Shown here: one piece after another, positions 52,563 to 61,691 of the stretch
Position numbering within the stretch: position 1 is the stretch's first letter
Layout of the letters: every line of letters starts with the position of its first letter
Source: Ga0077536 sp035325705
Lineage (GTDB): Bacteria; Pseudomonadota; Gammaproteobacteria; Ga0077536
Direction of reading: 5' to 3'
Assembly (NCBI GenBank): GCA_035325705.1
Contig: DAOKZI010000003.1
Location: 207,650-271,649 of the forward strand
DNA length: 64,000 bases
Translations under genes and position numbers: made by a program
Notes under the pieces: generated by a model
Database searches by the model: none
Seen by the model: only the letters and a program-made list of their open reading frames with translations
What the model was told of the DNA's origin: nothing

Positions 52563-53498
52563 TCAGGTCTTGGGCGCGGACAGATGACTGTAGACGTCCG
52601 TCACGCCGTGAAGGCCGTACCACTCTAGTTGACGACGCAGCGTGTCCGCGAAAGACACCTTTGCCCGCCAACCGAGCCTGCGCTCGGTCTCGGCCGGTTC
52701 GAGCACGACGACGGGAACGTCATCCGCGGCGGGCGGCACGATCGGAACTTGCTCGGTAGGCGTCAATTTCAGATAGCTCACGACGAAGTCGTAGATCTCC
52801 TTGATGCTGTGCCCTTCGCCCGTCGATACGTTATAGACGCCGGGCTCGACGTCATCTTCGAGCAGCCGATCCATCAGCGACAGAAAATCCGACATGTCGA
52901 GGAAGTCGCGCACCGTGTCACTGCAAAAGCATTTCTGCCCCGCCTTGAGCCGCTTGTAGAATGTCGGGATGGGCCCGATCGCGAGCCGCGGCCCGGTCAC
53001 GTTGGCGAGGCGCAGCGACACGACCGGCACGCTGCCCATCCGCATGTACTGCTCGCCGGCCGTCTTTGACACGCCGTAGCTCGTGAACGGCGCAGTGCGC
53101 AATGACACCGGAATCGGCACGGCGTCCGGCCGACCGTAACAGAGAGCAGTCTGGAAGTTCACGATGCGCTTCGCGCCGTGAGCCGCGGCCGCGCGCGCGA
53201 CGTGAATGCTGCCGGTTACGTTGGTTGCCGCGTCCTCCGCCCAGTCATTCGGATCTTTATAGGCCGCGGCGCTGTGCACGACGATGTCGGGTCGGAAACG
53301 CGCGAACTGCGCGTCGACCAGCGCTGCGTCGACGATGCTGCCCTCGACGACTTCGAGCCCGGGCACACCGGCCGGGACCACCTCGCGCTTGCCGGTCGCG
53401 AAGTTGTCGATGACGAGAATCTGATGGTCCTGAGGTAACCAGTGCTCTACGAGATTCGAGCCGAGACAGCCGGCGCCGCCGGTGATGAGGATACGCAT
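52563..53498 (-). CDS. NAD-dependent sugar epimerase (tandem pair, member 2)
   Basis: A 311-residue SDR enzyme with ILITGGAGCLGSNLVEHWL, VIDNFATGKREVV, VVHSAAAYKDPNDWAEDAAT, FQTALCYGRPD and SYGVSKTAGEQYM (YxxxK). It is clearly a paralogue of the next upstream gene (53502), sharing the YKDP-DW and NFQTALCYG stretches. Tandem epimerases of this kind occur in the Bordetella wbm O-antigen locus (WbmG/WbmH), where they handle di-N-acetylated uronic acids; the analogy is inferred from motifs and order. The gap to its neighbour is 3 bp. Confidence 0.87.
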   Translation of the reverse strand: MRILITGGAGCLGSNLVEHWLPQDHQILVIDNFATGKREVVPAGVPGLEVVEGSIVDAALVDAQFARFRPDIVVHSAAAYKDPNDWAEDAATNVTGSIHVARAAAAHGAKRIVNFQTALCYGRPDAVPIPVSLRTAPFTSYGVSKTAGEQYMRMGSVPVVSLRLANVTGPRLAIGPIPTFYKRLKAGQKCFCSDTVRDFLDMSDFLSLMDRLLEDDVEPGVYNVSTGEGHSIKEIYDFVVSYLKLTPTEQVPIVPPAADDVPVVVLEPAETERRLGWRAKVSFADTLRRQLEWYGLHGVTDVYSHLSAPKT

Positions 53499-53501
53499 CG
53501 C

Positions 53502-54440
53502 TTACTTCTTCTCTTCATGTCGCAGGTGCGTATAGCCGCCATGCACACCGAACTCGCGATAATACTTCACTGCCTCGGCAACCAGTATCGCGAGCGGCGT
53601 GAACTCTATCTGGCCGAAATCCTGGAAAGTACGGCTCGGGTCGAGCAGGATGCTAGGCGCGTCGTCAGGACCTAGCTCGCGGATCTCCGGTTCCGGATAT
53701 TCCTGCAGACCGATACCGGCGACGACCGCGTCGTAAAGCTCTTTGATCGCGATGTCCTTGCCGGACGAGAAGTGGTAAGTGCCCTTGCCGATGCCGTCGA
53801 CAGCCTTGACGACCGCGCGTGCGAGGTCCTTGACGAACACGAAGTCGCGCCGAGCTTTGGTCACGAAGCAGCGCTTACCTTCAGTGAGGCGTTGATAGAA
53901 GATCGGCAAAGGCCCACTGACGTTGCGTGGACCGATGACGTTGGCGAGACGGAAGGTCACGAAGTCGATGCCTGAAATCGCGAGGTAGTCCTCGGCGGCG
54001 GTCTTCGAGATGGCGTAGCTGCTGTTGGCCGGGAACTTCGGATGATCGAGGCGGATCGGCTGCTGCAGCGGCTTCACGCCATAGCACAGCGCGGTCTGGA
54101 AATAAATGAAGCGCTTCACGCCGTGCGCCTTCGCGGCCTGCACGAGATTCGCACCACCAACGACATTCGTCAGGGCGTCGTTGTACCAGTCTTCCGGGTC
54201 TTTGTAGGACGCGGCGGTGTGAACAAGAATCTCCGGCTTAAAGTCGGACACGAATTTGTCCACCACTTCCTTATCCGCAATGCTAGCTATCTCGACGTGT
54301 AGCCTCGGGTATGCCGCGAGATGCTCTCGGCGCCCAGTGGCAAGATTGTCAATGACAAGGACCTCGTTGCCGCGCTCGAGCAGCATCTCGGCGACGTGAG
54401 AGCCGACCTGTCCCAGGCCGCCGGTGATGAAGATCTTCAC
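53502..54440 (-). CDS. NAD-dependent sugar epimerase (tandem pair, member 1)
   Basis: A 312-residue SDR enzyme: IFITGGLGQVGSHVAEMLL, VIDNLATGRREHLAA, LVHTAASYKDPEDWYNDALT, YFQTALCYGVKPL and SYAISKTAAEDYLAI (YxxxK), then RRDFVFVKDLARAVV. It lies 3 bp upstream of its paralogue and 53 bp downstream of the CgeB-like gene. Two similar but divergent epimerases suggest two related sugar residues, or action on both precursor and product, in the repeat unit. Confidence 0.87.
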   Translation of the reverse strand: MKIFITGGLGQVGSHVAEMLLERGNEVLVIDNLATGRREHLAAYPRLHVEIASIADKEVVDKFVSDFKPEILVHTAASYKDPEDWYNDALTNVVGGANLVQAAKAHGVKRFIYFQTALCYGVKPLQQPIRLDHPKFPANSSYAISKTAAEDYLAISGIDFVTFRLANVIGPRNVSGPLPIFYQRLTEGKRCFVTKARRDFVFVKDLARAVVKAVDGIGKGTYHFSSGKDIAIKELYDAVVAGIGLQEYPEPEIRELGPDDAPSILLDPSRTFQDFGQIEFTPLAILVAEAVKYYREFGVHGGYTHLRHEEKK

Positions 54441-54493
54441 TGGTTACTCCGCGTTAGATGAAATATTGAATAGACGAGTGACTCCCGCCCGCT

Positions 54494-55918
54494 TCAAGTA
54501 AGATTTTTGCTTTGATATCGCCGCCACGTGCGCCAGACAAGCCGCAGTGGCGCCGTAATCCATGGAGGTGAGGTCGCCACGAACTTGGCGATCAGTCGCC
54601 AGCGAAGAGTCGCAAAACGAGCGCGATCCGCCTGCCGCGATGCCAGCCTCCTTCGATGCTCAATGGTGGCTTCCGCAAACGCTTCGTCTGAATAGTAGTT
54701 GCGCACGCCGAGAGCTGCATCAATCAGGGCGAAAGCGTCGGATATCGCAGCTCCGACGACAGTGCCGAAGTGGCGATATCCGAAAAGAGGATTCAATGCG
54801 ATCTCCTTGTAAGCGGCGCCGGTGATTTCATTCCACTTGCGCTCATTCCTTAGAATCGCAACGACTTCACTCATATTCGAATGATCTTTCTTCAACGCAA
54901 CGTAGTGTCTTCCGGGCTTCAAAACTCCGGAATATTCTCCCTCGTACAGAATCATCAGCGTGCCCAAAGCCGCGGCTTCGAAACAGCGCGGCGATATCTG
55001 GTTCAGCTTGATGAGCCCATCCAGCCCACTGAAGCAGTGTTCCCGGATCTGCTCGAATGATGCACCAGGGTTTCGTCTCTCGAAAGTAATGACCTTTTCT
55101 TCTATATCGCCTTGGAAGTCGAAGACGCTCGCTCCGCTTTCGACACCGAGCACGGCTTTGCATCCTTGCAGAAACTCGTTCCATTTTTCGCCATAGAGAC
55201 GCCTGTGCTCTTGGCACGAAATATCGCAAACGAGACCGAATCTAGCAGCATCTGCTGAAAAGCGCTCCGCAATTCGCCACTTGTCCTGCGCCAATTCTCC
55301 GTAATGTGCCGGCAAGCGCCGTCCGCGATACCCGACATCGAGTCTCCGCTGCCGATAGTCCCGCCGCGTCCGACCAACCAACCCGTGAGGCACATATCCA
55401 GTTAGCACATTGATCTTCCGCATCCCCGGGATGCGCTCGTCCGGATAGACCTTTTCCCATTCGCTCTCGGGAACACAGGTAAACAACAGTTGCACACCCA
55501 GATAGCGCAACGCCTCACAGGTTTTATCTACGAAACGATACTCATCCTGTATGAAGACCGCCTTTAGTCCGGAAAATCGTCGAAGTCGCGCTCGCGAGTC
55601 GGGATCGAGATACTCGTCATTCGAGATGATTAGCGAATAGTGGAGGATGACGCCGTCAAAACGCTCGAGATCGATCGTTCTTGGAAGGTCTCCAAGTATC
55701 GACAACACGGACACTTCGTGTCCTGAATGCTCAGCCACCGCATTGATGTGGTCCAACACGGTTTGGGCGCCGTCGGGCCGAAAGTCGCACAAGAGAAGCA
55801 ATCGCAGAATGCGTGGAAAACTAGTCGGCGCTCCGCCATGGGACGCCGGGTTCTCCATGCGCGGCAGCATTACTTCCTCATTCACGGATAGCGCATCGAT
55901 GGCAGACGTTAATTCCAT
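54494..55918 (-). CDS. CgeB-like glycosyltransferase family protein (paralogue 2)
   Basis: A 474-residue protein with no signal peptide. An N-terminal Rossmann-like half (LRLLLLCDFRPDGAQTVLDH, then FDGVILHYSL) precedes a C-terminal half with DVGYRGRRLPAHYGELAQDK, GCKAVLGVESGASVFDFQG, SPRCFEAAALGTLMILYEGE and PGRHYVALKKDHSNMSEVV. The last two match the usual group-1 transferase pattern for nucleotide-sugar contacts. It is a close paralogue of the N-terminal part of the 976-residue protein encoded just upstream (5-bp gap). A basic C-terminal tail with a short hydrophobic stretch may bind the membrane. A+T-richer than the genome average. Confidence 0.78.
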   Translation of the reverse strand: MELTSAIDALSVNEEVMLPRMENPASHGGAPTSFPRILRLLLLCDFRPDGAQTVLDHINAVAEHSGHEVSVLSILGDLPRTIDLERFDGVILHYSLIISNDEYLDPDSRARLRRFSGLKAVFIQDEYRFVDKTCEALRYLGVQLLFTCVPESEWEKVYPDERIPGMRKINVLTGYVPHGLVGRTRRDYRQRRLDVGYRGRRLPAHYGELAQDKWRIAERFSADAARFGLVCDISCQEHRRLYGEKWNEFLQGCKAVLGVESGASVFDFQGDIEEKVITFERRNPGASFEQIREHCFSGLDGLIKLNQISPRCFEAAALGTLMILYEGEYSGVLKPGRHYVALKKDHSNMSEVVAILRNERKWNEITGAAYKEIALNPLFGYRHFGTVVGAAISDAFALIDAALGVRNYYSDEAFAEATIEHRRRLASRQADRARFATLRWRLIAKFVATSPPWITAPLRLVWRTWRRYQSKNLT

Positions 55919-55923
55919 ATCTG

Positions 55924-58854
55924 TTATTTACATGGGTGTACGAGCGCGCGTCTAACACGGTTCGCAAGAGGCATCAGCCACCCGCGCACCATGACCGGCA
56001 TATTTCGCCATGCCACAGATGACAAGACGAGCAATGTTGAGGCAAGTGCGCGCAGCAAATTTCCGAACGATGCTCTCAGCATCCCGCCGGCATTTTCATT
56101 GGGAACCGAGGGGCTCTCAAACGCATTAGCGCCAATTTCAAATGCAATGGCCGTTCCTTCACCGACGCCGATGACCCCGTCCTCCGCATTCGCAGGATCG
56201 GTGAATGCCGAGTCATGAGTCTCGACGGGTGAGCCCTCGTTCGAAACTACTGTGGCGTGCTCGGCATGTGCGCTCGTTTCCAACACCGAAGACTGTATGA
56301 AGTCCGCGGAAGCGGCCTCGAAGCTTCTTGACGTGTTCCGGAATGAGGGATTGAGCACGGCTTCGAAAGCCTCGTACATTGGCTTCCCGATCGTCTGCCA
56401 GTTGAACTTCTGTTCGTAGAAGCTACGCGCTCTTAGCCCTTGCCGTTCACGTTCCTGCGAATTTTCGACGAACGCATTGACCGCTGCAACAAACGCATTC
56501 CTATCCCGAAAATCGACAACTCTGCCGATTTCGTTCTCTAGGACAATTTGGCGCACAAACTCCGTATCATTCCCGAATATCGGGAGACCCGCTGCGGCAT
56601 ATTGTGACAGCTTGTTTGGACAGCATGCCCGATTGTTCGCCCCATGAGGCTCATATGGAATGATCCCGACCGAGGCGGATGCCGCCGCCTCCACCAGTTG
56701 CGACTCATCGACAGCATCAAGGAATTTGATGCGCGTATCCAGAAGACCGCAGTCCTTCGCCAAAGCTTGAAGGGCATCTGTATACTCCCATCTCGGCCCT
56801 CGAAGATGGAGCTCCGCTTGTGGCGAAGTGTATTGCCAATGCTTGATTAGCAACTCCAGCCCACGTCCTTTGGCAAAGCCTCCTTGAAAAAGAAACACGA
56901 CGGAGGCCCCGTTGTTCCCTGGTCGACGGCCTGAAGGGGGCGCGTACGGCTCCGCGTTTGGCAGCGCCACAAACGGAAATCCATAGGTTTCCGACATAAA
57001 ACGCGCCAACGGCGGCGACACGGTGAATCGTGCGTCCGTTTCCGGCAGAAGCATGGCCTCCAATGAACGCCAGAATCCCACCTCCCACCGCGTTGCAAAA
57101 GGATCGGCCTCTGGCCAATATTCATGCGCGTCGTATATCAGAGGGATCTTTAGTCGACGCTTCAGGATGGCTGCCGCAAGCAATGAATCGAGATCGGCCG
57201 CGATCAGTAAGTCAATTGAACTAATCGCCGTTCCGGCCCTCACCAGCGCGTTCGTGGTATTGAGAAGATACTCCCAATACCAGCGAAGGCTCGGAATCCG
57301 GTCTTTGGCCGAATGCCCCCCGAGAAGTGCCGTGGCTTCATCGTCATTCATTCTTCCCAATGAAGAAATCATGTTGAGAGCGAGCAAACCAGGATTGCGT
57401 CCGATGTCTCCATAGCCGCAGTCCTCGACCGTCAACGCCTCGAATGTAAGTTTTCGAGGCATTCGCCTGTAGGCTTGGATTTCAAGTCCACTGTTTGAAC
57501 GGCTCGTGACGAGGAATGGCGGGGCATCGGCTTTGTCGTGCGCCCCTAACACGTTGACTTGATATGCCTCCGGCGCATAGTCGGCTATCCACGAAATTCG
57601 AGGATCTCGCTGCGGTACATGAGCACAAATCAATAGAGCGTTCTTCTTTGTTGTTTTGCTTGAACAGAATCGCGTCACCTTGGAAACATTCTTACGTTCC
57701 ATCTGTTTGGACAGCGCCGCGTCGAACTGCGCGGCGAAGTTCTCGCTCCAAAATTCCTTGTTACAGACGATTTCCTCGTATGCAGCGTCGGTCAGGAGGC
57801 TGCGAACACGCGGATCTCTTATGCTGTCTATTACCTCCTCAAAATTAGAAAAATCCTTCTTCAGCGGCACAAAATGGCGCCCCGGCATGAAGATCCCGCT
57901 GTAGGCCCCCTCGTATAGAATCTGGACGGTGCGGGTTGCCGCTGCCTCGAAGTGCCTCGGCGAGACCTGCGCGTAGCTCACCAACCCCTCGTAAGGTGCC
58001 AACTTCTCCAGTATTTCTTCGCACCACTCGGGCGACTCAGGATGTTCGCCATACTGTCTTATGAGCTCCGCGTAATAAGACTCTAGTCGTCCATCCAGGT
58101 CGAAAATGCTCGCACCTGATTCCGTACCAAGCGTTGCCTTGCACGACCCGAGAAATTGAATCCACCTCGACCCTGTAAATCGTGTCTCCAGCGCACTGCT
58201 GACGTCCAGCATCAGCCCGCGACCTTTCGCTTTCTCGACGAACAGATCACCAATCTCTCGCTTTTCGTAAGCGAGACGTCCAAAGTACAGTGGCTGCACC
58301 GAGCCACGGTAGCCGACATCAATCGGTCTGCTATCGTTTGAAAAGTCGTATGCCCGCATCTCTTCGGTGATATATCCCGTAAACATGCGGCGATATTCCA
58401 CCGCGCCAGTCAACATGGACGGATAGACAACCTCTATGGCTTCTTCAGGAAGACACGTAAATACCAAATCGATGCTCTTTTCTCCGATAAATCGGGCCAC
58501 GCGATCTGCACGGTACTGTTCGTCCTGCTTGAACAGTACCTTTACGCCAGCGAACTCGCTGAGCGTCGTCGACAGCTGTTCATCAATGACCGCCACATTG
58601 TCTATCGTGTAGGCGATAGTGTTGTGTATCACTACGGCGTCGTAGTCAGTAATTGGAAAGTCCGCTGGCAATCGGAATGGAAGCTCGCCACCGAAGAGGT
58701 TCAATACCTCCAGTGCGAACCGTGAGCCTCTCTGAAGTTCAGCAATGTTTTCTATCGGCGTGGCTATGCCGGCCTCGTCGTAATAGCACAGCAGGAGCAC
58801 CCGCTCCGGACGGGGCCTCATTACACGACCAGGCGCAGGGTACGAGTGGTGCAC
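55924..58854 (-). CDS. Two-domain glycosyltransferase: CgeB-like plus GT4, with membrane-proximal tail
   Basis: A 976-residue fusion. Residues about 15-400 form a CgeB-like module (IDVGYRGSVQPLYFGRLA, CKATLGTESGASIFDLDG, SPRHFEAAATRTVQILYEG, PGRHFVPLKKDFSNFEEV). About 410-830 form a GT4-like transferase (IPLIYDAHEYWPEADPF, FLFQGGFAKGRGLELLIK, ASVGIIPYEPHGANNRACCP, NKLSQYAAAGLPIFG). A Ser/Glu/Ala-rich linker and a hydrophobic, basic end (LLRALASTLLVLSSVAWR) suggest membrane attachment. Two active sites could add two successive sugars. The start may be 58854 or ATG 58821 (MRPRPERVLLL). Its base composition is lower in GC than the flanking genes. Confidence 0.8.
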   Translation of the reverse strand: MHHSYPAPGRVMRPRPERVLLLCYYDEAGIATPIENIAELQRGSRFALEVLNLFGGELPFRLPADFPITDYDAVVIHNTIAYTIDNVAVIDEQLSTTLSEFAGVKVLFKQDEQYRADRVARFIGEKSIDLVFTCLPEEAIEVVYPSMLTGAVEYRRMFTGYITEEMRAYDFSNDSRPIDVGYRGSVQPLYFGRLAYEKREIGDLFVEKAKGRGLMLDVSSALETRFTGSRWIQFLGSCKATLGTESGASIFDLDGRLESYYAELIRQYGEHPESPEWCEEILEKLAPYEGLVSYAQVSPRHFEAAATRTVQILYEGAYSGIFMPGRHFVPLKKDFSNFEEVIDSIRDPRVRSLLTDAAYEEIVCNKEFWSENFAAQFDAALSKQMERKNVSKVTRFCSSKTTKKNALLICAHVPQRDPRISWIADYAPEAYQVNVLGAHDKADAPPFLVTSRSNSGLEIQAYRRMPRKLTFEALTVEDCGYGDIGRNPGLLALNMISSLGRMNDDEATALLGGHSAKDRIPSLRWYWEYLLNTTNALVRAGTAISSIDLLIAADLDSLLAAAILKRRLKIPLIYDAHEYWPEADPFATRWEVGFWRSLEAMLLPETDARFTVSPPLARFMSETYGFPFVALPNAEPYAPPSGRRPGNNGASVVFLFQGGFAKGRGLELLIKHWQYTSPQAELHLRGPRWEYTDALQALAKDCGLLDTRIKFLDAVDESQLVEAAASASVGIIPYEPHGANNRACCPNKLSQYAAAGLPIFGNDTEFVRQIVLENEIGRVVDFRDRNAFVAAVNAFVENSQERERQGLRARSFYEQKFNWQTIGKPMYEAFEAVLNPSFRNTSRSFEAASADFIQSSVLETSAHAEHATVVSNEGSPVETHDSAFTDPANAEDGVIGVGEGTAIAFEIGANAFESPSVPNENAGGMLRASFGNLLRALASTLLVLSSVAWRNMPVMVRGWLMPLANRVRRALVHPCK

Positions 58855-59224
58855 TCCGTTACTCCATTAAATAATAGGCTTCCATCCGCAAGCCTGAACG
58901 GCCATCGACACGCTGCTACCACGCCTTTGATTGGCATTTGCTCCGACGATGCAGGCGTCGATTGATCCAATGAGGCGCGACACGGTCGATAGGCCGGCAT
59001 CGATGATTTGCCGCATTATCGATAACCGTCGACTCGCGACCTGTGCACATTTCCCGGCGGCGGATAACTCACCCTCCGCATAGAGCGTTCTCAACACAGA
59101 TCCATCCCGATCTGACGCTGTGTACTACGCTCTTTTTTCTCATCTTTAAATTCAATCGGCAGGCAACTGCGAGCCTTTGGCTTACCCGGACCAGCGAACC
59201 CACGGCTTCCATTGTCCTTAGATT
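58855..59224. other. 370-bp spacer with only weak short reading frames
   Basis: The spacer separates the methyltransferase from the 976-residue protein. Minus-strand frames of 76 codons (58867-59097) and about 47 codons (starting ATG near 59205, preceded by AAGGA) exist, but neither resembles a known protein and their residue use is mixed. The A+T-rich part (TTTTTTCTCATCTTTAAATT near 59131) could hold a promoter for the downstream genes. A decayed gene is possible. Confidence 0.4.
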
Positions 59225-60178
59225 TCACTTTTGAATGACAAAACTGATTTCGGTTGGCAATACAATTTGTCGTATCAACTTGGAGAAATGTTCGGGATGC
59301 GAATGTTGTAGCTTAGATAACTCCTCAACAAGTTGTTCGTGCGTACCCGACAAGAGGCTCCGTAGACGGAATAGCGGATCTGGCTCGTGCCGCCGCGACA
59401 GCCGGTGCCACGCCGTCCGGGCTGTATTCCGCTTATCTACAATCGAGTGAAGCGTCTTTTTGATCTCGCCTCCGGCTTGTGGTAGCCGAATCGCCAATCG
59501 GTCGGCGTCCAGGCACGCAAATGTCGTAAATTCGTGCTGAATCCACCGGCAACCGAAGATCTTGCAGAAGTGCAATTGCAAAGATTCGAGATCGAAATTC
59601 CTCAAATGCACGAATTCGTATGGCGCATCCTCCGCCATATAGCTATGTAGCGGTTCTTTGAACGGCACTCGTCCCACAAGCCGTCCACCTTTTTTCAGCA
59701 CACGAAGAATTTCCTTCGTACAGCCGAAAAAATCTAGTACGTGTTCCAGCACGTCACAGCAGCAGATGAGATCGAATACCTCGGAGCGATAGGGCAAGTC
59801 CTCGACCCTAGCGAATACTGCGTCAATTCCCGCATTTCTCGAATACGGCAAATAGTCCATTCCTACATCGATTCCGAACCTCTGGAGCTCATGGAAGGGC
59901 TCGAGCAATCGCCCTAGCCCCACCCCTACATCGAGTACTTTTTCACCTGGCGAGCTATGCTGGCTGACCAGTCGACGCGTATCGTCTTCGGATTCCCGCC
60001 AAAAATCCGCATTCATGAACGGATTTTCGACACCTTGCTTCATCGCGCTAACGTGATCGGTCGCAATGCGTCGGTAATTTTCTGAATAAACATCGTCATC
60101 CGCGAACATTGGGATGCCACCCACCACGCGGCTTGGGGGGCGACTGTATATCTCCGAATGTGTGCTATCGAGATTCAC
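59225..60178 (-). CDS. SAM-dependent methyltransferase
   Basis: A 317-residue class I methyltransferase. Motif I is EKVLDVGVGLGRLLEPF, followed by FGIDVGMDYLPYSRN, FDLICCCDVLEHVLDFFG (post-motif with acidic loop), VLKKGGRLVGRVPF and YEFVHLRNFDLESL. The C-terminal 100 residues are not part of the core. It lies 49 bp downstream of wzt, whose product has a C-terminal carbohydrate-binding domain. In other Wzm/Wzt systems a methyl cap ends the O-chain and is read by Wzt, so a capping role is plausible; methylation of a repeat-unit sugar is the alternative. Confidence 0.85.
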   Translation of the reverse strand: MNLDSTHSEIYSRPPSRVVGGIPMFADDDVYSENYRRIATDHVSAMKQGVENPFMNADFWRESEDDTRRLVSQHSSPGEKVLDVGVGLGRLLEPFHELQRFGIDVGMDYLPYSRNAGIDAVFARVEDLPYRSEVFDLICCCDVLEHVLDFFGCTKEILRVLKKGGRLVGRVPFKEPLHSYMAEDAPYEFVHLRNFDLESLQLHFCKIFGCRWIQHEFTTFACLDADRLAIRLPQAGGEIKKTLHSIVDKRNTARTAWHRLSRRHEPDPLFRLRSLLSGTHEQLVEELSKLQHSHPEHFSKLIRQIVLPTEISFVIQK

Positions 60179-60227
60179 GAGTGCTCTTCGTTCGCCGCAA
60201 GATTTGTCAAAAGATTTGTTCCGACAT

Positions 60228-61691
60228 TTATTCAGAACGCTGGCATTCGTTTCCGGCGAAATGCGGCCCTGTAAATGACCACTCGCCGCTATGAAAAAAG
60301 TTTGCCGAAAGACAGCGCATGGAATCCTGGAGTTCTACCTTCATTTCGAAGGAGCGGCCCAATAGGTCGTATCGCCTTGCTATATCAACTGCTTCGATCC
60401 TGGAGCCCTCTATAACCGAAAGCCCCACCACGTACTCTCCTGGGCCGAGTTGAAGTGGGTTCATTAGTAGTTCCACATGGCGTATTAGGCCCGGCGTGCA
60501 TCGAAATCGATCTATCGGGCTCCAGATTCGGGTAACGCATTCACCGAGATGGTTGTGAATGACGACCCCATATCTACAGGCGAGGTCGCCTTTCATTTCT
60601 CCACAAAGCGTTATGAGGAACTTCGCAGGCTTCAATGAGAGCACGACGTTTCCTTCGCCTCGCTCGTCGAGCATTGTGAACCCCACGATTTTGATTCCAG
60701 TATCCGATTCCCAACGTGAAATCCCCCCTCGTGCGATAAATTTCAGCTCTGGCTCATGGGTGATCTCCAGACGGCTCAACTCAGGTAACTTCTGGTGCGG
60801 CCTGAAAGCGGGCTCCTGCATCAGCCTACGGCCAGCATCCAGGCTATCCGACTCGGAAGACTCGACATTTTGAGCATCATCATCGGCGGACTGAATTTCC
60901 AAGGCTGCATTCTCCGATTCACGCAAACCCAAAGGCTTTCGGCCATGCATGAATTTCTCATACGCCTTGACGACCGCGAATGCATCCGATCGCATTCTTA
61001 TAATCCCGTTATCCAGCCAAATTGCCTCACTGCACAGTTCCAGGACCTGTGCCATGGAATGAGAGACCAGCAGCAAAGTACAGCCCTGCGCGACTAGGCG
61101 TTCCATTCGTAGTTTTGATTTCGCCACGAAATAAGCATCACCGGCCCCCAGGATTTCGTCGACAATTACGATATCTGGGCGAATGGCGGTCGCAGTCGCG
61201 AACATCAGGCGCGCCTGCATCCCCTGTGAATACGTCTTAAAGGGCTGCTCCAAATAAATGCCGAGCTCGCAAAAATCGCAAATATCCGAAAGGGCCTCCT
61301 CATACGCTGCGTGTCCGAGACCACTATATTGAAGCGCGGCTCGGATATTCTCCAACCCGGTAAACTCCGGATGAAACCCGATCCCTGCGCTCATCAACGC
61401 CTGAACCGTTCCGAATACTTCGATTGATCCGGATGTGGGAGCGTAGTTTCCGCAAATGAGTTTGAGCAGAGTAGTCTTTCCAGCGCCGTTCCTGCCGACT
61501 ATCCCGAGTCTGTGCCCCTTGGGGACCTCGAACGAGACCCCATCCAAGGCTCGGAACTCGGTTGGTGAGGCGCGTCTCCCTATGCCCAGTTTCTGCAGCC
61601 CGAGAGCATCGATCATTTGCGCACGCGGACTGCCGAACAAGCGGTAGGTCTTGGTTACGTTGGTGGCGCGAATTGCAAGCGTGTCAGGCAT
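60228..61691 (-). CDS. wzt: O-antigen ABC exporter ATPase with C-terminal glycan-binding domain
   Basis: Wzt energises export of complete lipid-linked O-chains across the inner membrane. The 487-residue protein has an ATPase domain (about 1-245) with Walker A GIVGRNGAGKTTLLKLICG, signature YSQGMQARLMFATA, Walker B IVIVDEILGAGDAYF and switch LLVSHSMAQVLEL. A linker of about 85 residues precedes a C-terminal beta-sandwich (Wzt_C, about 330-480: KFIARGGISRWESDTGIKIV, GPGEYVVGLSVIEGSRIEAV). The C-domain of such proteins recognises the non-reducing-end cap. The ATG at 61691 lies 8 bp inside the end of the permease gene. Confidence 0.93.
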   Translation of the reverse strand: MPDTLAIRATNVTKTYRLFGSPRAQMIDALGLQKLGIGRRASPTEFRALDGVSFEVPKGHRLGIVGRNGAGKTTLLKLICGNYAPTSGSIEVFGTVQALMSAGIGFHPEFTGLENIRAALQYSGLGHAAYEEALSDICDFCELGIYLEQPFKTYSQGMQARLMFATATAIRPDIVIVDEILGAGDAYFVAKSKLRMERLVAQGCTLLLVSHSMAQVLELCSEAIWLDNGIIRMRSDAFAVVKAYEKFMHGRKPLGLRESENAALEIQSADDDAQNVESSESDSLDAGRRLMQEPAFRPHQKLPELSRLEITHEPELKFIARGGISRWESDTGIKIVGFTMLDERGEGNVVLSLKPAKFLITLCGEMKGDLACRYGVVIHNHLGECVTRIWSPIDRFRCTPGLIRHVELLMNPLQLGPGEYVVGLSVIEGSRIEAVDIARRYDLLGRSFEMKVELQDSMRCLSANFFHSGEWSFTGPHFAGNECQRSE

